Shown one piece after another: positions 16,432 through 25,357 of a DNA stretch of 64,000 nt; positions within the stretch are counted from its first letter, which is position 1; the number at the start of each line of letters is the position of its first letter. The notes under the pieces are model-generated. The model saw only the letters and a list, made by a program, of their open reading frames with translations. It did no database searches and was not told the origin of the DNA. Both the position numbers and the translations under genes were made by a program. The stretch comes from Leptospiraceae bacterium (GTDB taxonomy: Bacteria > Spirochaetota > Leptospiria > Leptospirales > Leptospiraceae): positions 592,001 to 656,000 of the forward strand of contig JABTUZ010000002.1 in assembly GCA_015075105.1 (NCBI GenBank), written 5' to 3'.

Positions 16432-18051
16432 TTAAAAATTTAAACTTGAAGTTGCAGGAACTTTTACTTTATATTTCAAGTTTAATTCTTTTTTGACGTT
16501 AGGCGAAATCGTAACCGACCATTCATAAATACCGGAATTTTTAACTTTTTCTTTATACCCTGATGTAGAATTTTCTTGATCAATTTCTATTTCTGCCTCT
16601 TCTATATCAGAAACTGGAATTTGATCCATTACATTGATTTTTTTTTCTGATTTATCAAAATTCTCAATAGAAATGTATAAATTTTTTTCAAAGACCTTTT
16701 TATTCGATACGATTCCAGAGTTATAGTTTTTAGTATCGACTCTATAAGCAACCCTCACATTATTTTCGATTCCAAAGGATATAGTGAATTCTGATCCTAC
16801 AGGAATATAAGATATAGAAGACTCTCCTACATACCCGGATTCTCTATAAAGATTTACTTTTCCTGCAAGTAACGGAAAGCTAATTTTATTTTGTATCCTT
16901 CCTGTAAGAAAAACAGTCTTTTTTAATTTTGGAATTGTTAGAAGTTCAGGTTTTGAATTTGCCTGAAATTTAGATATAGCTACACGATGAAATTCTTTAT
17001 CAGAAGGAATTTCAATTTTTTCAGAAGAATGAAAAATAAAACTGCCGGCTGTCTTGTCAACAGAACCTTCAATATTTGTAGGCTCTGTCTCTGCTACAGG
17101 AGCTGCCATAGTTGTTGCGCCCCTTGCCGATTCTTTTTTATATAAAAAAAAGTTATCCTTTTTGGTTTGCGTTTCAATATTGTGCAATAATGTTCCAAAT
17201 ACTTTTGGACGAACTTGAGACTTTCTTGGTTCTGCTGTAGAAAGAGAGAGCTTTACATTTTTCCAGTTTTCACCACTTTCTTGTTGAATCTCTGCAATAT
17301 ACTCTACTTCTATTTGTCCGTTTTCAGAAAGAGTGATGTTATAGACCGGATTCCAAAGAGCACCACTCACAAGATAAGAAACTTGCAAGGGATAATTGAT
17401 AGTCTTGTTAGATGAGTTGATCACTTTCACTTCTGTAGTTCGAATTGACTTTCCGCTTCTGGAGATAATTTTATTCAATTTTTGATCTAAAATAGAAAGC
17501 TCAGATGTTACTTTGTCTAACTCTTTTTGTGTTTCATGGGAATAGTTTTCTAATTTTAAAAATTTATTTTTTAGTGATTCAAATGAATTTTTCCAGCCCA
17601 AAACTTCTTGTTCAGATTTTGTATAAGCTGCATTGTACGATACAGAACCAATTGTCAATTTTTCAAAATCTGAGTTTAGAGATTTCTCTTTTTGTATAGA
17701 AAAAAGTCTCCCTTCTAAAAATTTTCTTTCTTTTTCTTTTGAATCAATCTTTTCTTTAAGCTCTTGGATCGAAGAATCATTAAAATTAGTTGTTAGTTCA
17801 ACAAAAGAATTTACAGAAGAAATATTTAACTGATTTGATTCAGGGAAACTTGCTCTTAAAGTCGAATCCATTAAGTTTACAGGTAAAGAAGAAATTTTAA
17901 AAATTGTTTCTCCCGGAGGGATATTAATCTCTAAACGCCTTGTTATTTGTGCTCTGTCGCTGTAAATTAAAACTTCTTGAATCGGGATCGTTAAAGGCTC
18001 TGAAAAAAGTGAAGCAGTGGTTATTGTAAAAATTATAAAGATTTTTTTCAT
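16432..18051 (-). CDS. MuiA-family DUF4139 protein (downstream paralogue)
   Basis: A 539-residue exported protein of the mucoidy-inhibitor MuiA (DUF4140/DUF4139) family. A signal peptide (MKKIFIIFTITTASLFS) leads to a DUF4140 part (VLIYSDRAQITRRLEI near residue 28), then a long coiled coil (about 90-195), then DUF4139 with YLVSGALWNPVYNI near 225, GENWKNVKLSLSTA near 255 and the beta-rich C-terminal half ending in a KYKVKVPA motif. The family is widespread, but its function is not known. The start ATG overlaps the stop of the upstream paralogue as ATGA. Together they look like an ancient tandem duplication kept as a pair. Confidence 0.85.
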   Translation of the reverse strand: MKKIFIIFTITTASLFSEPLTIPIQEVLIYSDRAQITRRLEINIPPGETIFKISSLPVNLMDSTLRASFPESNQLNISSVNSFVELTTNFNDSSIQELKEKIDSKEKERKFLEGRLFSIQKEKSLNSDFEKLTIGSVSYNAAYTKSEQEVLGWKNSFESLKNKFLKLENYSHETQKELDKVTSELSILDQKLNKIISRSGKSIRTTEVKVINSSNKTINYPLQVSYLVSGALWNPVYNITLSENGQIEVEYIAEIQQESGENWKNVKLSLSTAEPRKSQVRPKVFGTLLHNIETQTKKDNFFLYKKESARGATTMAAPVAETEPTNIEGSVDKTAGSFIFHSSEKIEIPSDKEFHRVAISKFQANSKPELLTIPKLKKTVFLTGRIQNKISFPLLAGKVNLYRESGYVGESSISYIPVGSEFTISFGIENNVRVAYRVDTKNYNSGIVSNKKVFEKNLYISIENFDKSEKKINVMDQIPVSDIEEAEIEIDQENSTSGYKEKVKNSGIYEWSVTISPNVKKELNLKYKVKVPATSSLNF

Positions 18052-20111
18052 TCGATTTCTGCTCCTGATCCTTCTTTTAAAATATTTTTTGCAGGGTATT
18101 TAACAATGTATTCAAATTGTATTTTTTTTTCTTCACCTGGATTCAAAGAAATATTAAAATAAAAAGCACCATAATTTTTCTTTTCCGGATTGTGGGTTGC
18201 ATGAATAAGCTCAACTTCTATGTCTTTGTCAAATGTGTATGGAATTCGATCAATAACTCTCAACTGTATTTTTTCGTTCTTTTTATTTTTTAGTTGTATC
18301 TCAATCGAAGTTTTCACTGAATTTTTTTCTGAAAGAATTCCTTTCTTTTCTCTGTATTTAGTTTCTCTCCTGTCCACTTCAATATTATTGTCCGGACCTA
18401 AGTCGAATTTTAATTTTTCTCCTTTAGAGGTCATGTTGAGAATTGAAGTTCCTAAAAAATCTTCTTTGACAAATATATCTAAAGGACCAGCAAGAAGCGG
18501 TTCTTTATTTCTCGACAATGAAGAAGCAGACATAAAAACTGATTTTTGCGATATAGGAGAGGTTTCGTAATATAATTCAGAATTCAAATTTTCAATATTA
18601 ATCATAATTTTATTAAATGAATTATCTGATAGAATTGTTTCTTTTGACTTTGGAAAATATCTATAATCAAATCCACCCGAAGAAGATATAGGTGAAATGA
18701 GATTGACTCCGAGCTTGGAATTTGATTGTAAAATAGCCGATCTTCTTGAGATTTCTTCTATTTTTTCAGAAGTTTGTATTAACTCTTTTCGGTATCTTTC
18801 ATTTAAACGTAAAATTTTTTCTTTAGCTTGTTTTCCATAGTCTATCGCGTCAGAATAGTTTCTGGAAGCAAAAGAATCTTGCAAATTTTGAAAGTCATTT
18901 TTTAAGCTGTTCAAATTATTTTCTGTAGCAAAAGATCGAGATTGAACGGCATTGTTAGTAAGAAAATTTTTAGATTGAGCTTGAATGTCTGTTTGTTGAG
19001 GACTATATTCATTTGCTTCTTGAGGTTTAAATTTTTTCTTTTCAGACTTTTTACGAGGGCGTGGTTTATAATTTTCTACTTCTTCATCATCAGTGCTTAA
19101 AGTGTCACTTGATAGAGAATCATCTGAAATTTGACCGTCTAATTTTGAAGAAGGCATTTCTTTTTCTTCGGAAATTCTTCTTCGACTTTGTTTAGGCGAA
19201 ATTTGTGGTTTAAGATCGTCTTGGATTTCTTCATAGCCGATTCTCCATTCTTTCAAAATTGGTAGGTCCGAATTTTGATTCGGGTCTGCTGCCGAAAAAG
19301 AAAAATCAACATTTTGCCAATCTTCTCCTGTGTTGTTTCTAACTAAGGCGTAAAAAAATAGTGAATTTATTTTTGTAACTGTATCCACTTTTACTGCATA
19401 ATGCGGATACCATTCGGCACCTGAAACCATATAATCAACGTGAAATTGAATCTTCTCTCGAAGTGAAGATTGAAAATCAATAATGATTTTCTTTCTAACT
19501 TTTTCTTCTGCTCTTTTGTAAAAGTCTAATTTTGCTTCTGCTACGAGTAATTCTTCTCGCAAGTTGTCAATTTCTTCTAATTTGGCTATTTCTTGTTTTG
19601 CATTTTCTTCTAACATGACACTAATTGTTTTTTGTACAGTATTCCAAATAGAAGGATTCATCTGAATTTCCGGTACAGAAAAATTGGACTCTTTTTTCTT
19701 GGCAGTTATACTGTTGATTTTTTCTTTGTGTGAAATTAGAATAGAAAATTCTTTATTTAATAAGTTTAACTTTTTTAAAAGCTCATCGTATTTTATTTTA
19801 GCTTCTTTTGCTTGCTCATTCTGAAAAACCTTCTCGATTATTTCGACTACTTGAACACGTTTCACTTTGATAGGAAATTTCTTTGGCTCAAAGCTAATAT
19901 TGATTGACCTATCTATAATTGATTCGGGAATATTTTCTATGTAAAAACTAGTCAGATGTTTTTTGATATCCAACTCACCACTTCTACGAACATAAGCCTT
20001 ATTTTGATATAAACGAACTTGAGTTATTTTTGTATCAATACTTTCCGAAAAAATATCACCCGTAAATAGGCTAAACAAAAAAACAAAAAATAGTAAATAG
20101 GAATAGTTCAT
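18048..20111 (-). CDS. MuiA-family DUF4139 protein (upstream paralogue, with insert)
   Basis: A 687-residue exported protein of the same DUF4140/DUF4139 family as its neighbour. The N terminus (MNYSYLLFFVFLFSLFTGDIFS) is a signal peptide; VRLYQNKAYVRRSGEL matches the DUF4140 start. A coiled coil covers about residues 90-215. YMVSGAEWYPHYAVKVDT and GEDWQNVDFSFSAADP start the DUF4139 region near 230-270. Between about residues 290 and 460 it carries an insert absent from the paralogue: an Asp/Ser-rich acidic tract, a Lys/Arg cluster (YKPRPRKKSEKKKFKPQE), then a Gln/Asn-rich and helical segment. The ATGA overlap implies coupled translation and probably a joint envelope role. Confidence 0.85.
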   Translation of the reverse strand: MNYSYLLFFVFLFSLFTGDIFSESIDTKITQVRLYQNKAYVRRSGELDIKKHLTSFYIENIPESIIDRSINISFEPKKFPIKVKRVQVVEIIEKVFQNEQAKEAKIKYDELLKKLNLLNKEFSILISHKEKINSITAKKKESNFSVPEIQMNPSIWNTVQKTISVMLEENAKQEIAKLEEIDNLREELLVAEAKLDFYKRAEEKVRKKIIIDFQSSLREKIQFHVDYMVSGAEWYPHYAVKVDTVTKINSLFFYALVRNNTGEDWQNVDFSFSAADPNQNSDLPILKEWRIGYEEIQDDLKPQISPKQSRRRISEEKEMPSSKLDGQISDDSLSSDTLSTDDEEVENYKPRPRKKSEKKKFKPQEANEYSPQQTDIQAQSKNFLTNNAVQSRSFATENNLNSLKNDFQNLQDSFASRNYSDAIDYGKQAKEKILRLNERYRKELIQTSEKIEEISRRSAILQSNSKLGVNLISPISSSGGFDYRYFPKSKETILSDNSFNKIMINIENLNSELYYETSPISQKSVFMSASSLSRNKEPLLAGPLDIFVKEDFLGTSILNMTSKGEKLKFDLGPDNNIEVDRRETKYREKKGILSEKNSVKTSIEIQLKNKKNEKIQLRVIDRIPYTFDKDIEVELIHATHNPEKKNYGAFYFNISLNPGEEKKIQFEYIVKYPAKNILKEGSGAEIE

Positions 20112-20279
20112 CGTAAACCTTCAATATATTTTTAAAAATTGCGCATTGCTGTTCAATTTTTGAAATTCACAATATTCTAATACTTTTACAAGACTTTTCT
20201 TTTGTAAATAAATTTTTTGCTTGATTTGAATTTAAACTTATTTTCATATCTAAATATCTAATAATAGTAAGGAAAATTT

Positions 20280-20618
20280 ATGAGAAATGTGTTATTCTTT
20301 GGTTTTATTTTTACTGTAGTCCTTTCTAATTGTGCTCTACCTTATGCAGATAAGCAGTTTCTTAATTTTGATTCCTCGTCCAAGGCTGAAAGAGTAAAAT
20401 ATGAAATTATGGGTGAGAATTTTTTATTCTTAAAGATTAAATCTGGAGATTCTCCTTCTATCCGAACTGCAATCAATGTACTTGCAAAAATAAATTCATG
20501 TAAAGATTTAAAAAATATTGATATAGAATTTTTTGAAAATTACTATTTTCTTGTAGGCTTCCCAAAAATTATTATTCTTGCAGATTGTGTGAAAACTGTT
20601 GAGGAGAAAAAACAATGA
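20280..20618 (+). CDS. small lipoprotein, first of a tandem pair
   Basis: A 112-residue predicted lipoprotein. The signal peptide MRNVLFFGFIFTVVLSNC ends in a spirochaete-type lipobox, with the lipidated Cys at residue 18. The second half shares CKDLKNIDIEFFENYYFL-VGFPKIII with the next gene. Two further Cys (in SCKD and ADC) are conserved in the pair and could form a disulphide. There is an AAGGA ribosome binding site just before the ATG. Its TGA overlaps the next ATG (ATGA). Function is unknown; a small surface or periplasmic lipoprotein is the natural reading. Confidence 0.75.
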   Translation: MRNVLFFGFIFTVVLSNCALPYADKQFLNFDSSSKAERVKYEIMGENFLFLKIKSGDSPSIRTAINVLAKINSCKDLKNIDIEFFENYYFLVGFPKIIILADCVKTVEEKKQ

Positions 20619-20935
20619 AAATTATTTTATCAATTAGCTTTGTATTTTTATTAAGCTCGTGTATTGTTAGTCACTCGAATAATAATTTAATCGAATACGA
20701 ATGGAGTTCATTAGACAGCAAAATCCAACTCGTAACAAAATCATATAATGGAAATGCACTAATTCTCGGTATGTTGCCTACAGGTGAAGAGCCGGATACC
20801 AAACTTGCACTCCTTGATCTGATGACTGAAAACAAATGTAAAGATTTAAAAAATATTGAAATTGAATTTTATCAAAGAAATTTTATTCTTGTTGGTTTTC
20901 CTAGAATGATTATCAGCGCGCAATGTTTAAAATAA
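20615..20935 (+). CDS. small lipoprotein, second of a tandem pair
   Basis: A 106-residue predicted lipoprotein with signal peptide MKIILSISFVFLLSSC and lipid Cys at residue 16. CKDLKNIEIEFYQRNFILVG matches the upstream protein almost residue for residue, and the ending (FPRMIISAQCLK) also aligns, while the N-terminal halves have diverged. It is translationally coupled to the first gene by ATGA. This is a tandem duplication of an unknown lipoprotein. Downstream lies the decayed repeat element beginning at about 20985. Confidence 0.75.
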   Translation: MKIILSISFVFLLSSCIVSHSNNNLIEYEWSSLDSKIQLVTKSYNGNALILGMLPTGEEPDTKLALLDLMTENKCKDLKNIEIEFYQRNFILVGFPRMIISAQCLK

Positions 20936-20984
20936 TTTCTCGCATTTTTTCAAGATAAACATAAACTACAAGTAAAAATACTCT

Positions 20985-21695
20985 TTTTTGAAAAGTGTAT
21001 GTTTTATACTAATTTTGAACCTTTTATGCAAAAAGGTGGGAACTCCAATCGTTTTCAAGAGATTACGCATTTAATGCAGAATTTGGACTTTTTCTGTAAA
21101 AGTTAAAAAATTTTTTCTAAAATCGCAAAAATTTTATTTCTATCACGATATTATTTTACCTTATATCAAGAGGCAAGAAATGCCGCTGGGGCAGAAACTA
21201 TATGAGGAAAAAATTTTATAGAGACTACTGAACCCGGAAAAATTTGAGCGAACTCAATCAACAGTTTAATCATTTCAGAAAAATTTATGGATGAGTTTAA
21301 TTGTAGGACAGAAAATATTTCGAGAGAGGATTACTTGCATGATTTGTTAGAGAGAGTACAGGAATTAATTGCTGTAAAGACTTTTGAAGAAGTTGGATTG
21401 TGTGTTGAAACTTGATTACCAAGAAGAAGGCAGAATCTTCAGACAGAAGAATTCATTCTGAGAATGCAGATTGGATTGAGCTTGGTGAGTTTGCTCAATG
21501 GCTTGGTATTTCAAGAACATCTCTTTTACTTTCTTTTGTTACTTGACATTGCCGATGGGACATAATCATCCCTGCCAAGTTCTATGACTTTGGAGTTCCA
21601 CCCAAGGTCAGTTCGATTGCGATAGGAACCTCTTATCAAGAGAAATGAATGTATACGATACAATGACCTGATACGACATTCAAATGCAACAATAA
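20985..21695 (+). repeat. decayed repeat element, copy A (leader plus gene relic)
   Basis: This stretch aligns over nearly its whole length with the reverse complement of 43091-43806. The leader (20985-21180) shares blocks such as GGAACTCCA-TCGTTTT, GCATTTAATGCAGA/ACATTTAATACAGA and ATTATTTTACCTTATATCA. The gene part shares two near-identical blocks (21460-21519 and about 21554-21611). The two copies sit in opposite orientation about 21 kb apart. No terminal inverted repeats or transposase were found, so it resembles a duplicated gene with its leader more than an insertion sequence. Confidence 0.7.
21229..21695 (+). pseudogene. DUF1564-like gene relic, copy A
   Basis: The remains of a gene of about 150 codons. 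Fragments in different frames read ISEKFMDEFNCRTENISRED, YQEEGRIFRQ-like, WIELGEFAQWLGISRTSL, and PAKFYDFGVPPKVSSIA. At least three frame changes and internal stops separate them, and the expected ATG is altered (ACTG at about 21227-21230 where copy B has ATG). The pattern of an early IPE-K/RY-like motif, a YQEEG block and a W-x-E-LG-x-FAQWLGISR block resembles the Leptospira-specific DUF1564 family. That identity is from memory of the family, not a search. It makes no full-length product. Confidence 0.55.
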
Positions 21696-21867
21696 ACGAA
21701 GAAACCAGAAAAACAAAACTATGAACACAAGATAACCTAAAGAAGACATAGAACTACTCATGCCCAAAAAATGTATAGCTTTACAAAACATAGTTTACAA
21801 TTAGAATAATAAAAAAGTTGAACGAATTGGCTTGCATAATACTCTTTAATATGAAAGGAATTTTTTA

Positions 21868-23570
21868 ATGAATACTAAGGCTATTGAAAAAGAATATCCG
21901 GTAGAAGAAACTTCTGTATTGATTTCTCGAACCAATTTGAAAGGAGTGATTACTTATGTCAGTCCTGATTTTGCTCAAATCAGTGGTTATCCACCAAGTG
22001 AGCTAGTCGGAAAGCCACACAATATAATCAGGCATCCCGATATGCCAAAATCTATTTTTCGTTCTCTCTGGAGTACAATTAAACAAAATAAACCCTGGAG
22101 TGGGGTGATTAAAAATAAAAGGCAAGACGGAGATTACTATTGGGTTGATGCAACTGTTACTCCAATACGAAAAAACGATACACTTATCGGCTATATGTCT
22201 GTCAGAAAAAAACCTCTTCCCGGAGATATAGAAAAAGCAAAAGAATTGTATTCTTTATTACTTAGAGCTGAGAAAACTATCGCTTTTAAATTACAAACTT
22301 TTTTTGCTAGCATAAGGGCTTCACTTAGTCAGAAAAAATTTTTTATATCGATTGTTTTATTTTCAGTCGGATTAATCTATTCTATTGGCAATTTATTTTT
22401 TTCGGAATGGAATTTAAGAAATATTATAGCTTTGGGAACCCAGTTAATCTTTTTAGTTCTTGGAATATTTACTTCAATGTATTTTTATTTCAGTAAGCAA
22501 AAAGAAGAAAATATACTTCTTGAAGCGGCGGACTATATTAGCAGTGGTGGATTGAAAAAAAGTCTAAAGACTTTCAAGCAAGGAGGGATATTTAATAAAG
22601 AAATACTCCTACACTTAAAAAGTATTTCTACTGGTCTTTGGGGAGTTATATTTAAAATAAAGCTTAACTCAACAGAATCAGAAACTCTGTCTGTCAAGTT
22701 ATCAAAGTCAACAAAAGAAATTTCAGAACTAATTCAAAAGCAAGCTGCAGCAACCGAAGAAATTACTGCGTCATCCGAGGAATTATCTGCGACTATTCAT
22801 TCAATTTCTTCCAGTGTAGAAACCCAAACCGAAAATATTTCCTCTATCAAAGAAAAAATTGGGGTATTAGACGAGTCGATGAACAATGTGAAAGTAGAAA
22901 TGGGGAAGTTAGACGAAATCTCAGATAAAACGTCTAAGACTGCCCAAGAAGGAGATCAAAAGATTCAGAATCTTGTAGTCAGAATTCAAGAAATTAGCAG
23001 CAATTCTGCAAAGATAAATGAAATAGTTTCCCTCATTACAGCGATAGCAGATAAAACTAATTTACTTTCTTTGAATGCTTCGATAGAGTCTGCAAGAGCT
23101 GGAGAAGCAGGGAGAGGGTTTGCGGTTGTAGCAGGCGAAGTTTCTAAATTGGCTGATCAAACTGCGGTTAGCGTAAAAGAAATAACTGGACTTATAACTT
23201 CGAACAATAAAATTATTCACGCTACAAGTGAAGAAGTTACGGAAACAGTATCGTATTTACGATATATTTTAAATGGAATCCAAAAATCAACGACTCTGCA
23301 ATAGTAGTTTCCAAATCAGTTCAAGCAGAGGCAGAAAGGATTTCTAGAATAAAAGACAATATTTATGAAACTGAAAAAAGTGCGAATGAGATCAACTTTG
23401 GTATTAAAGAGCAAGGGCTTACTGCCAATGGAATTTCTGAAACAGTGATGTCTATTTCACACGAGATATCGGCGATCGGTCAGCAGTTGGACATACTCGC
23501 AGAGATTTCCAACAATTTAGTCAAGCCGGTCAGAATGATGGGTGAGCTAATTGATCACTTTGAAGTTTGA
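21868..23570 (+). pseudogene. PAS-domain methyl-accepting chemotaxis protein, frameshifted
   Basis: An Aer-like chemoreceptor. A PAS domain (residues 15-115; SPDFAQISGYPPSELVG, NIIRHPDMPKSIFRSLW, the usual redox- or small-molecule-sensing type) is followed by two membrane segments (about 155-215) and the signalling bundle with the canonical tip ADKTNLLSLNASIESARAGE and GRGFAVVAGEVSKLAD. The intact frame stops at 23304 (478 residues). Directly before it, in the A-run at 23283-23287, a one-base loss shifts the frame. In the other frame the bundle continues for some 90 residues (SKSVQAEAERISRIKDNIY through MMGELIDHFEV) to a TGA at 23568-23570. As read, the product lacks the C-terminal helix of the coiled coil and may not signal. 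A sequencing error or slippage at the A-run would restore it. Confidence 0.85.
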
Positions 23571-23591
23571 AAAATCTGTTTAACGAATTGT

Positions 23592-24692
23592 ATGGAAAAA
23601 AATATTATGAATTGGGCTGAAGATTTTTTATACAAAAACTTTTTCAAGCCATTGCTGTTTAATTTATACCCAGAAAATGCGCATGATGTTTCTTTTGAGC
23701 TTTTAAAACTAGCTGACAAAATTCCTGGAATTTTTTCTATTTTAGAAAAGAATTTTTCTTTTAAAAGTGCCAGATTAAACACTACTGTTTCAAAAATACA
23801 ATTTCAAAATCCTCTTGGTATGGCAGCAGGATTTGACAAGACCGGAGAATATTTTCCTTTTTTTGAAAAGCTCGGATTTGGATATGCAGAGGTAGGTACG
23901 ATTACTGGAGAAGAGCAACCTGGAAATCCTAAGCCAAGGTTGTTTAGATATCCAAACCAAGACGCTTTCATCAATAGAATGGGGTTCAATAACCCGGGTT
24001 CAGAGAAGGCATTTCAAATTCTTTCTACACAAAATAATTCTATTCCAATGGGAATTAATATCGGAAAGACAAAAGTTGTAGATTTAGAAAATGCACTTGA
24101 AGATTATTTGAAGTCTTATAAAAAACTCTACCCTTTAAGTGATTATTGTGCGATTAATATTAGCTCTCCGAATACTCCGGGTTTGAGGTCTTTGCAAGAA
24201 AAAGACACTCTTGCCTCACTTGTTGGAGGTTTAAGAAAAGAGCTTGGTGGAAGTTTTCCGATTCCTACTTTTATAAAATTTGCACCGGACTTTACAGATA
24301 CTGAATTTGAAAAATTATTGGACGTTGTACTGGACTTGGGAGTGCAAGGAATTATTTTGACGAACACTACCTTGGATAAATCTTTACTACAAGAAAAAAA
24401 TCCTGAGGAAGGTGGGCTTAGCGGAAAACCTTTACGAGAAAAATCTACTCATTTGATACGCCTTGCGAGAAAAAAGCTAAATGGAAGGTTAAATATTATT
24501 GGGGTAGGTGGAATAGATTCGGGCGAGTCGGCTCTTGAAAAAATTTTAGCCGGTGCAGACTTGATTCAAATCTATACCGGGTATATTTACAACGGTCCAA
24601 ATCTGCCGAGTACCATTTTAAAATACATCGACAATTATTTAGAAGAAAATGGAATTAAAAATATTTCTGAAATCGTAGGAAAATTTGTTTAA
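23592..24692 (+). CDS. pyrD: dihydroorotate dehydrogenase (quinone), class 2
   Basis: A 366-residue class 2 dihydroorotate dehydrogenase, bound to the inner membrane and reducing quinone while oxidising dihydroorotate to orotate in pyrimidine synthesis. The N-terminal helix (FLYKNFFKPLLFNLYPENAH) is the membrane and quinone tunnel part that defines class 2. NPLGMAAGFDKTGEYFPFFE, GTITGEEQPGNPKPRLFR, the FMN-site INISSPNTPGLRSLQ near residue 190 (with the catalytic Ser) and IIGVGGIDSGESALEKILAGA near 300 are all family signatures. It starts 21 bases after the chemoreceptor end and may be read through from it. It supplies quinol to the same pool used by ndh. Confidence 0.95.
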   Translation: MEKNIMNWAEDFLYKNFFKPLLFNLYPENAHDVSFELLKLADKIPGIFSILEKNFSFKSARLNTTVSKIQFQNPLGMAAGFDKTGEYFPFFEKLGFGYAEVGTITGEEQPGNPKPRLFRYPNQDAFINRMGFNNPGSEKAFQILSTQNNSIPMGINIGKTKVVDLENALEDYLKSYKKLYPLSDYCAINISSPNTPGLRSLQEKDTLASLVGGLRKELGGSFPIPTFIKFAPDFTDTEFEKLLDVVLDLGVQGIILTNTTLDKSLLQEKNPEEGGLSGKPLREKSTHLIRLARKKLNGRLNIIGVGGIDSGESALEKILAGADLIQIYTGYIYNGPNLPSTILKYIDNYLEENGIKNISEIVGKFV

Positions 24693-24717
24693 TTTTTCGT
24701 TAAATTTTTTATTTTAT

Positions 24718-24837
24718 AAATGGTGCGTCTGTAAAAGTCATTTTTTACTGAAATTGAGACTCAAAAACTCAATAAAATCGCTATTTACTAGCGTTACAAA
24801 AAGCCCAGAAAGTGATTTTTGTAATAGCGTCATAAAT
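24718..24837. repeat. palindromic intergenic repeat, long copy 2
   Basis: About 120 bases between pyrD and the CBS genes. It begins AAATGGTGCGTCTGTAAAAG and ends GTAATAGCGTCATAAAT; these arms are imperfect inverted repeats of each other. It shares CGCTATTTACTAGCGTTACA with the copy at 5644-5760 and AAAAAGCCC-GAAAG-G with the short copy at 26601-26654. It lies just past the pyrD stop and could act as a terminator. Confidence 0.6.
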
Positions 24838-24880
24838 AAATTTCTTGATTTATATTAAGTTGAATCTATAATCTTGAATT

Positions 24881-25357
24881 ATGCAAACTAAAAAGACAGT
24901 TGAAGAATTACTGAAAACTATTGAGCTTTGGAGAGTGGCAAACCCTCCTAAGGTCGTCGTTCAAAAAGGAACAAAGATTTCTAAATGTATTCAGATGATG
25001 AAAGAAAAGCGAACCGGAGCTTGTCTTGTTGTAGAGAATGAGAAACTCTGTGGAATATTTACCGAAAGAGATGTATTGAAAAAAATCCATCAACAAAAGG
25101 TTAGCCTATCCGAATTAGTTGAAAACTATATGACTCCAAATCCTAAAACTTTACCTGGCAATACCACCTTAGGGAAGGCGATCCACGATTTAGTCCAAGG
25201 TAGTTTTCGACACTTACCAGTTGTGAATAATGAGAACAAACCAATCGGGATGATTTTTGTTCGAGGAATAGTTGATTATATTGCAGAGCATTTTCCGAAT
25301 GAAGTATATAATCTTCCACCCAAGATTCAAACTTTTACTAATCAGGAGGGAGCATGA
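24881..25357 (+). CDS. CBS-domain pair protein
   Basis: A 158-residue cytoplasmic protein made of two CBS motifs (about residues 24-78 and 90-145), with the family signatures KRTGACLVVENEKLCGIFTE-RDVL and GSFRHLPVVNNENKPIGMIF. Stand-alone CBS pairs bind adenosine nucleotides and sense energy state, often regulating a partner. No catalytic domain is attached. Its stop overlaps the start of the next CBS gene as ATGA, so the two products are made together and may form a complex. Start is the ATG at 24881. The partner target is unknown. Confidence 0.9.
   Translation: MQTKKTVEELLKTIELWRVANPPKVVVQKGTKISKCIQMMKEKRTGACLVVENEKLCGIFTERDVLKKIHQQKVSLSELVENYMTPNPKTLPGNTTLGKAIHDLVQGSFRHLPVVNNENKPIGMIFVRGIVDYIAEHFPNEVYNLPPKIQTFTNQEGA

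Noticed and set aside
20936-21867. Possible intact insertion sequence
   Set aside because: No transposase frame, no terminal inverted repeats and no target duplication were seen; similarity to the second copy covers a gene relic with its leader only.
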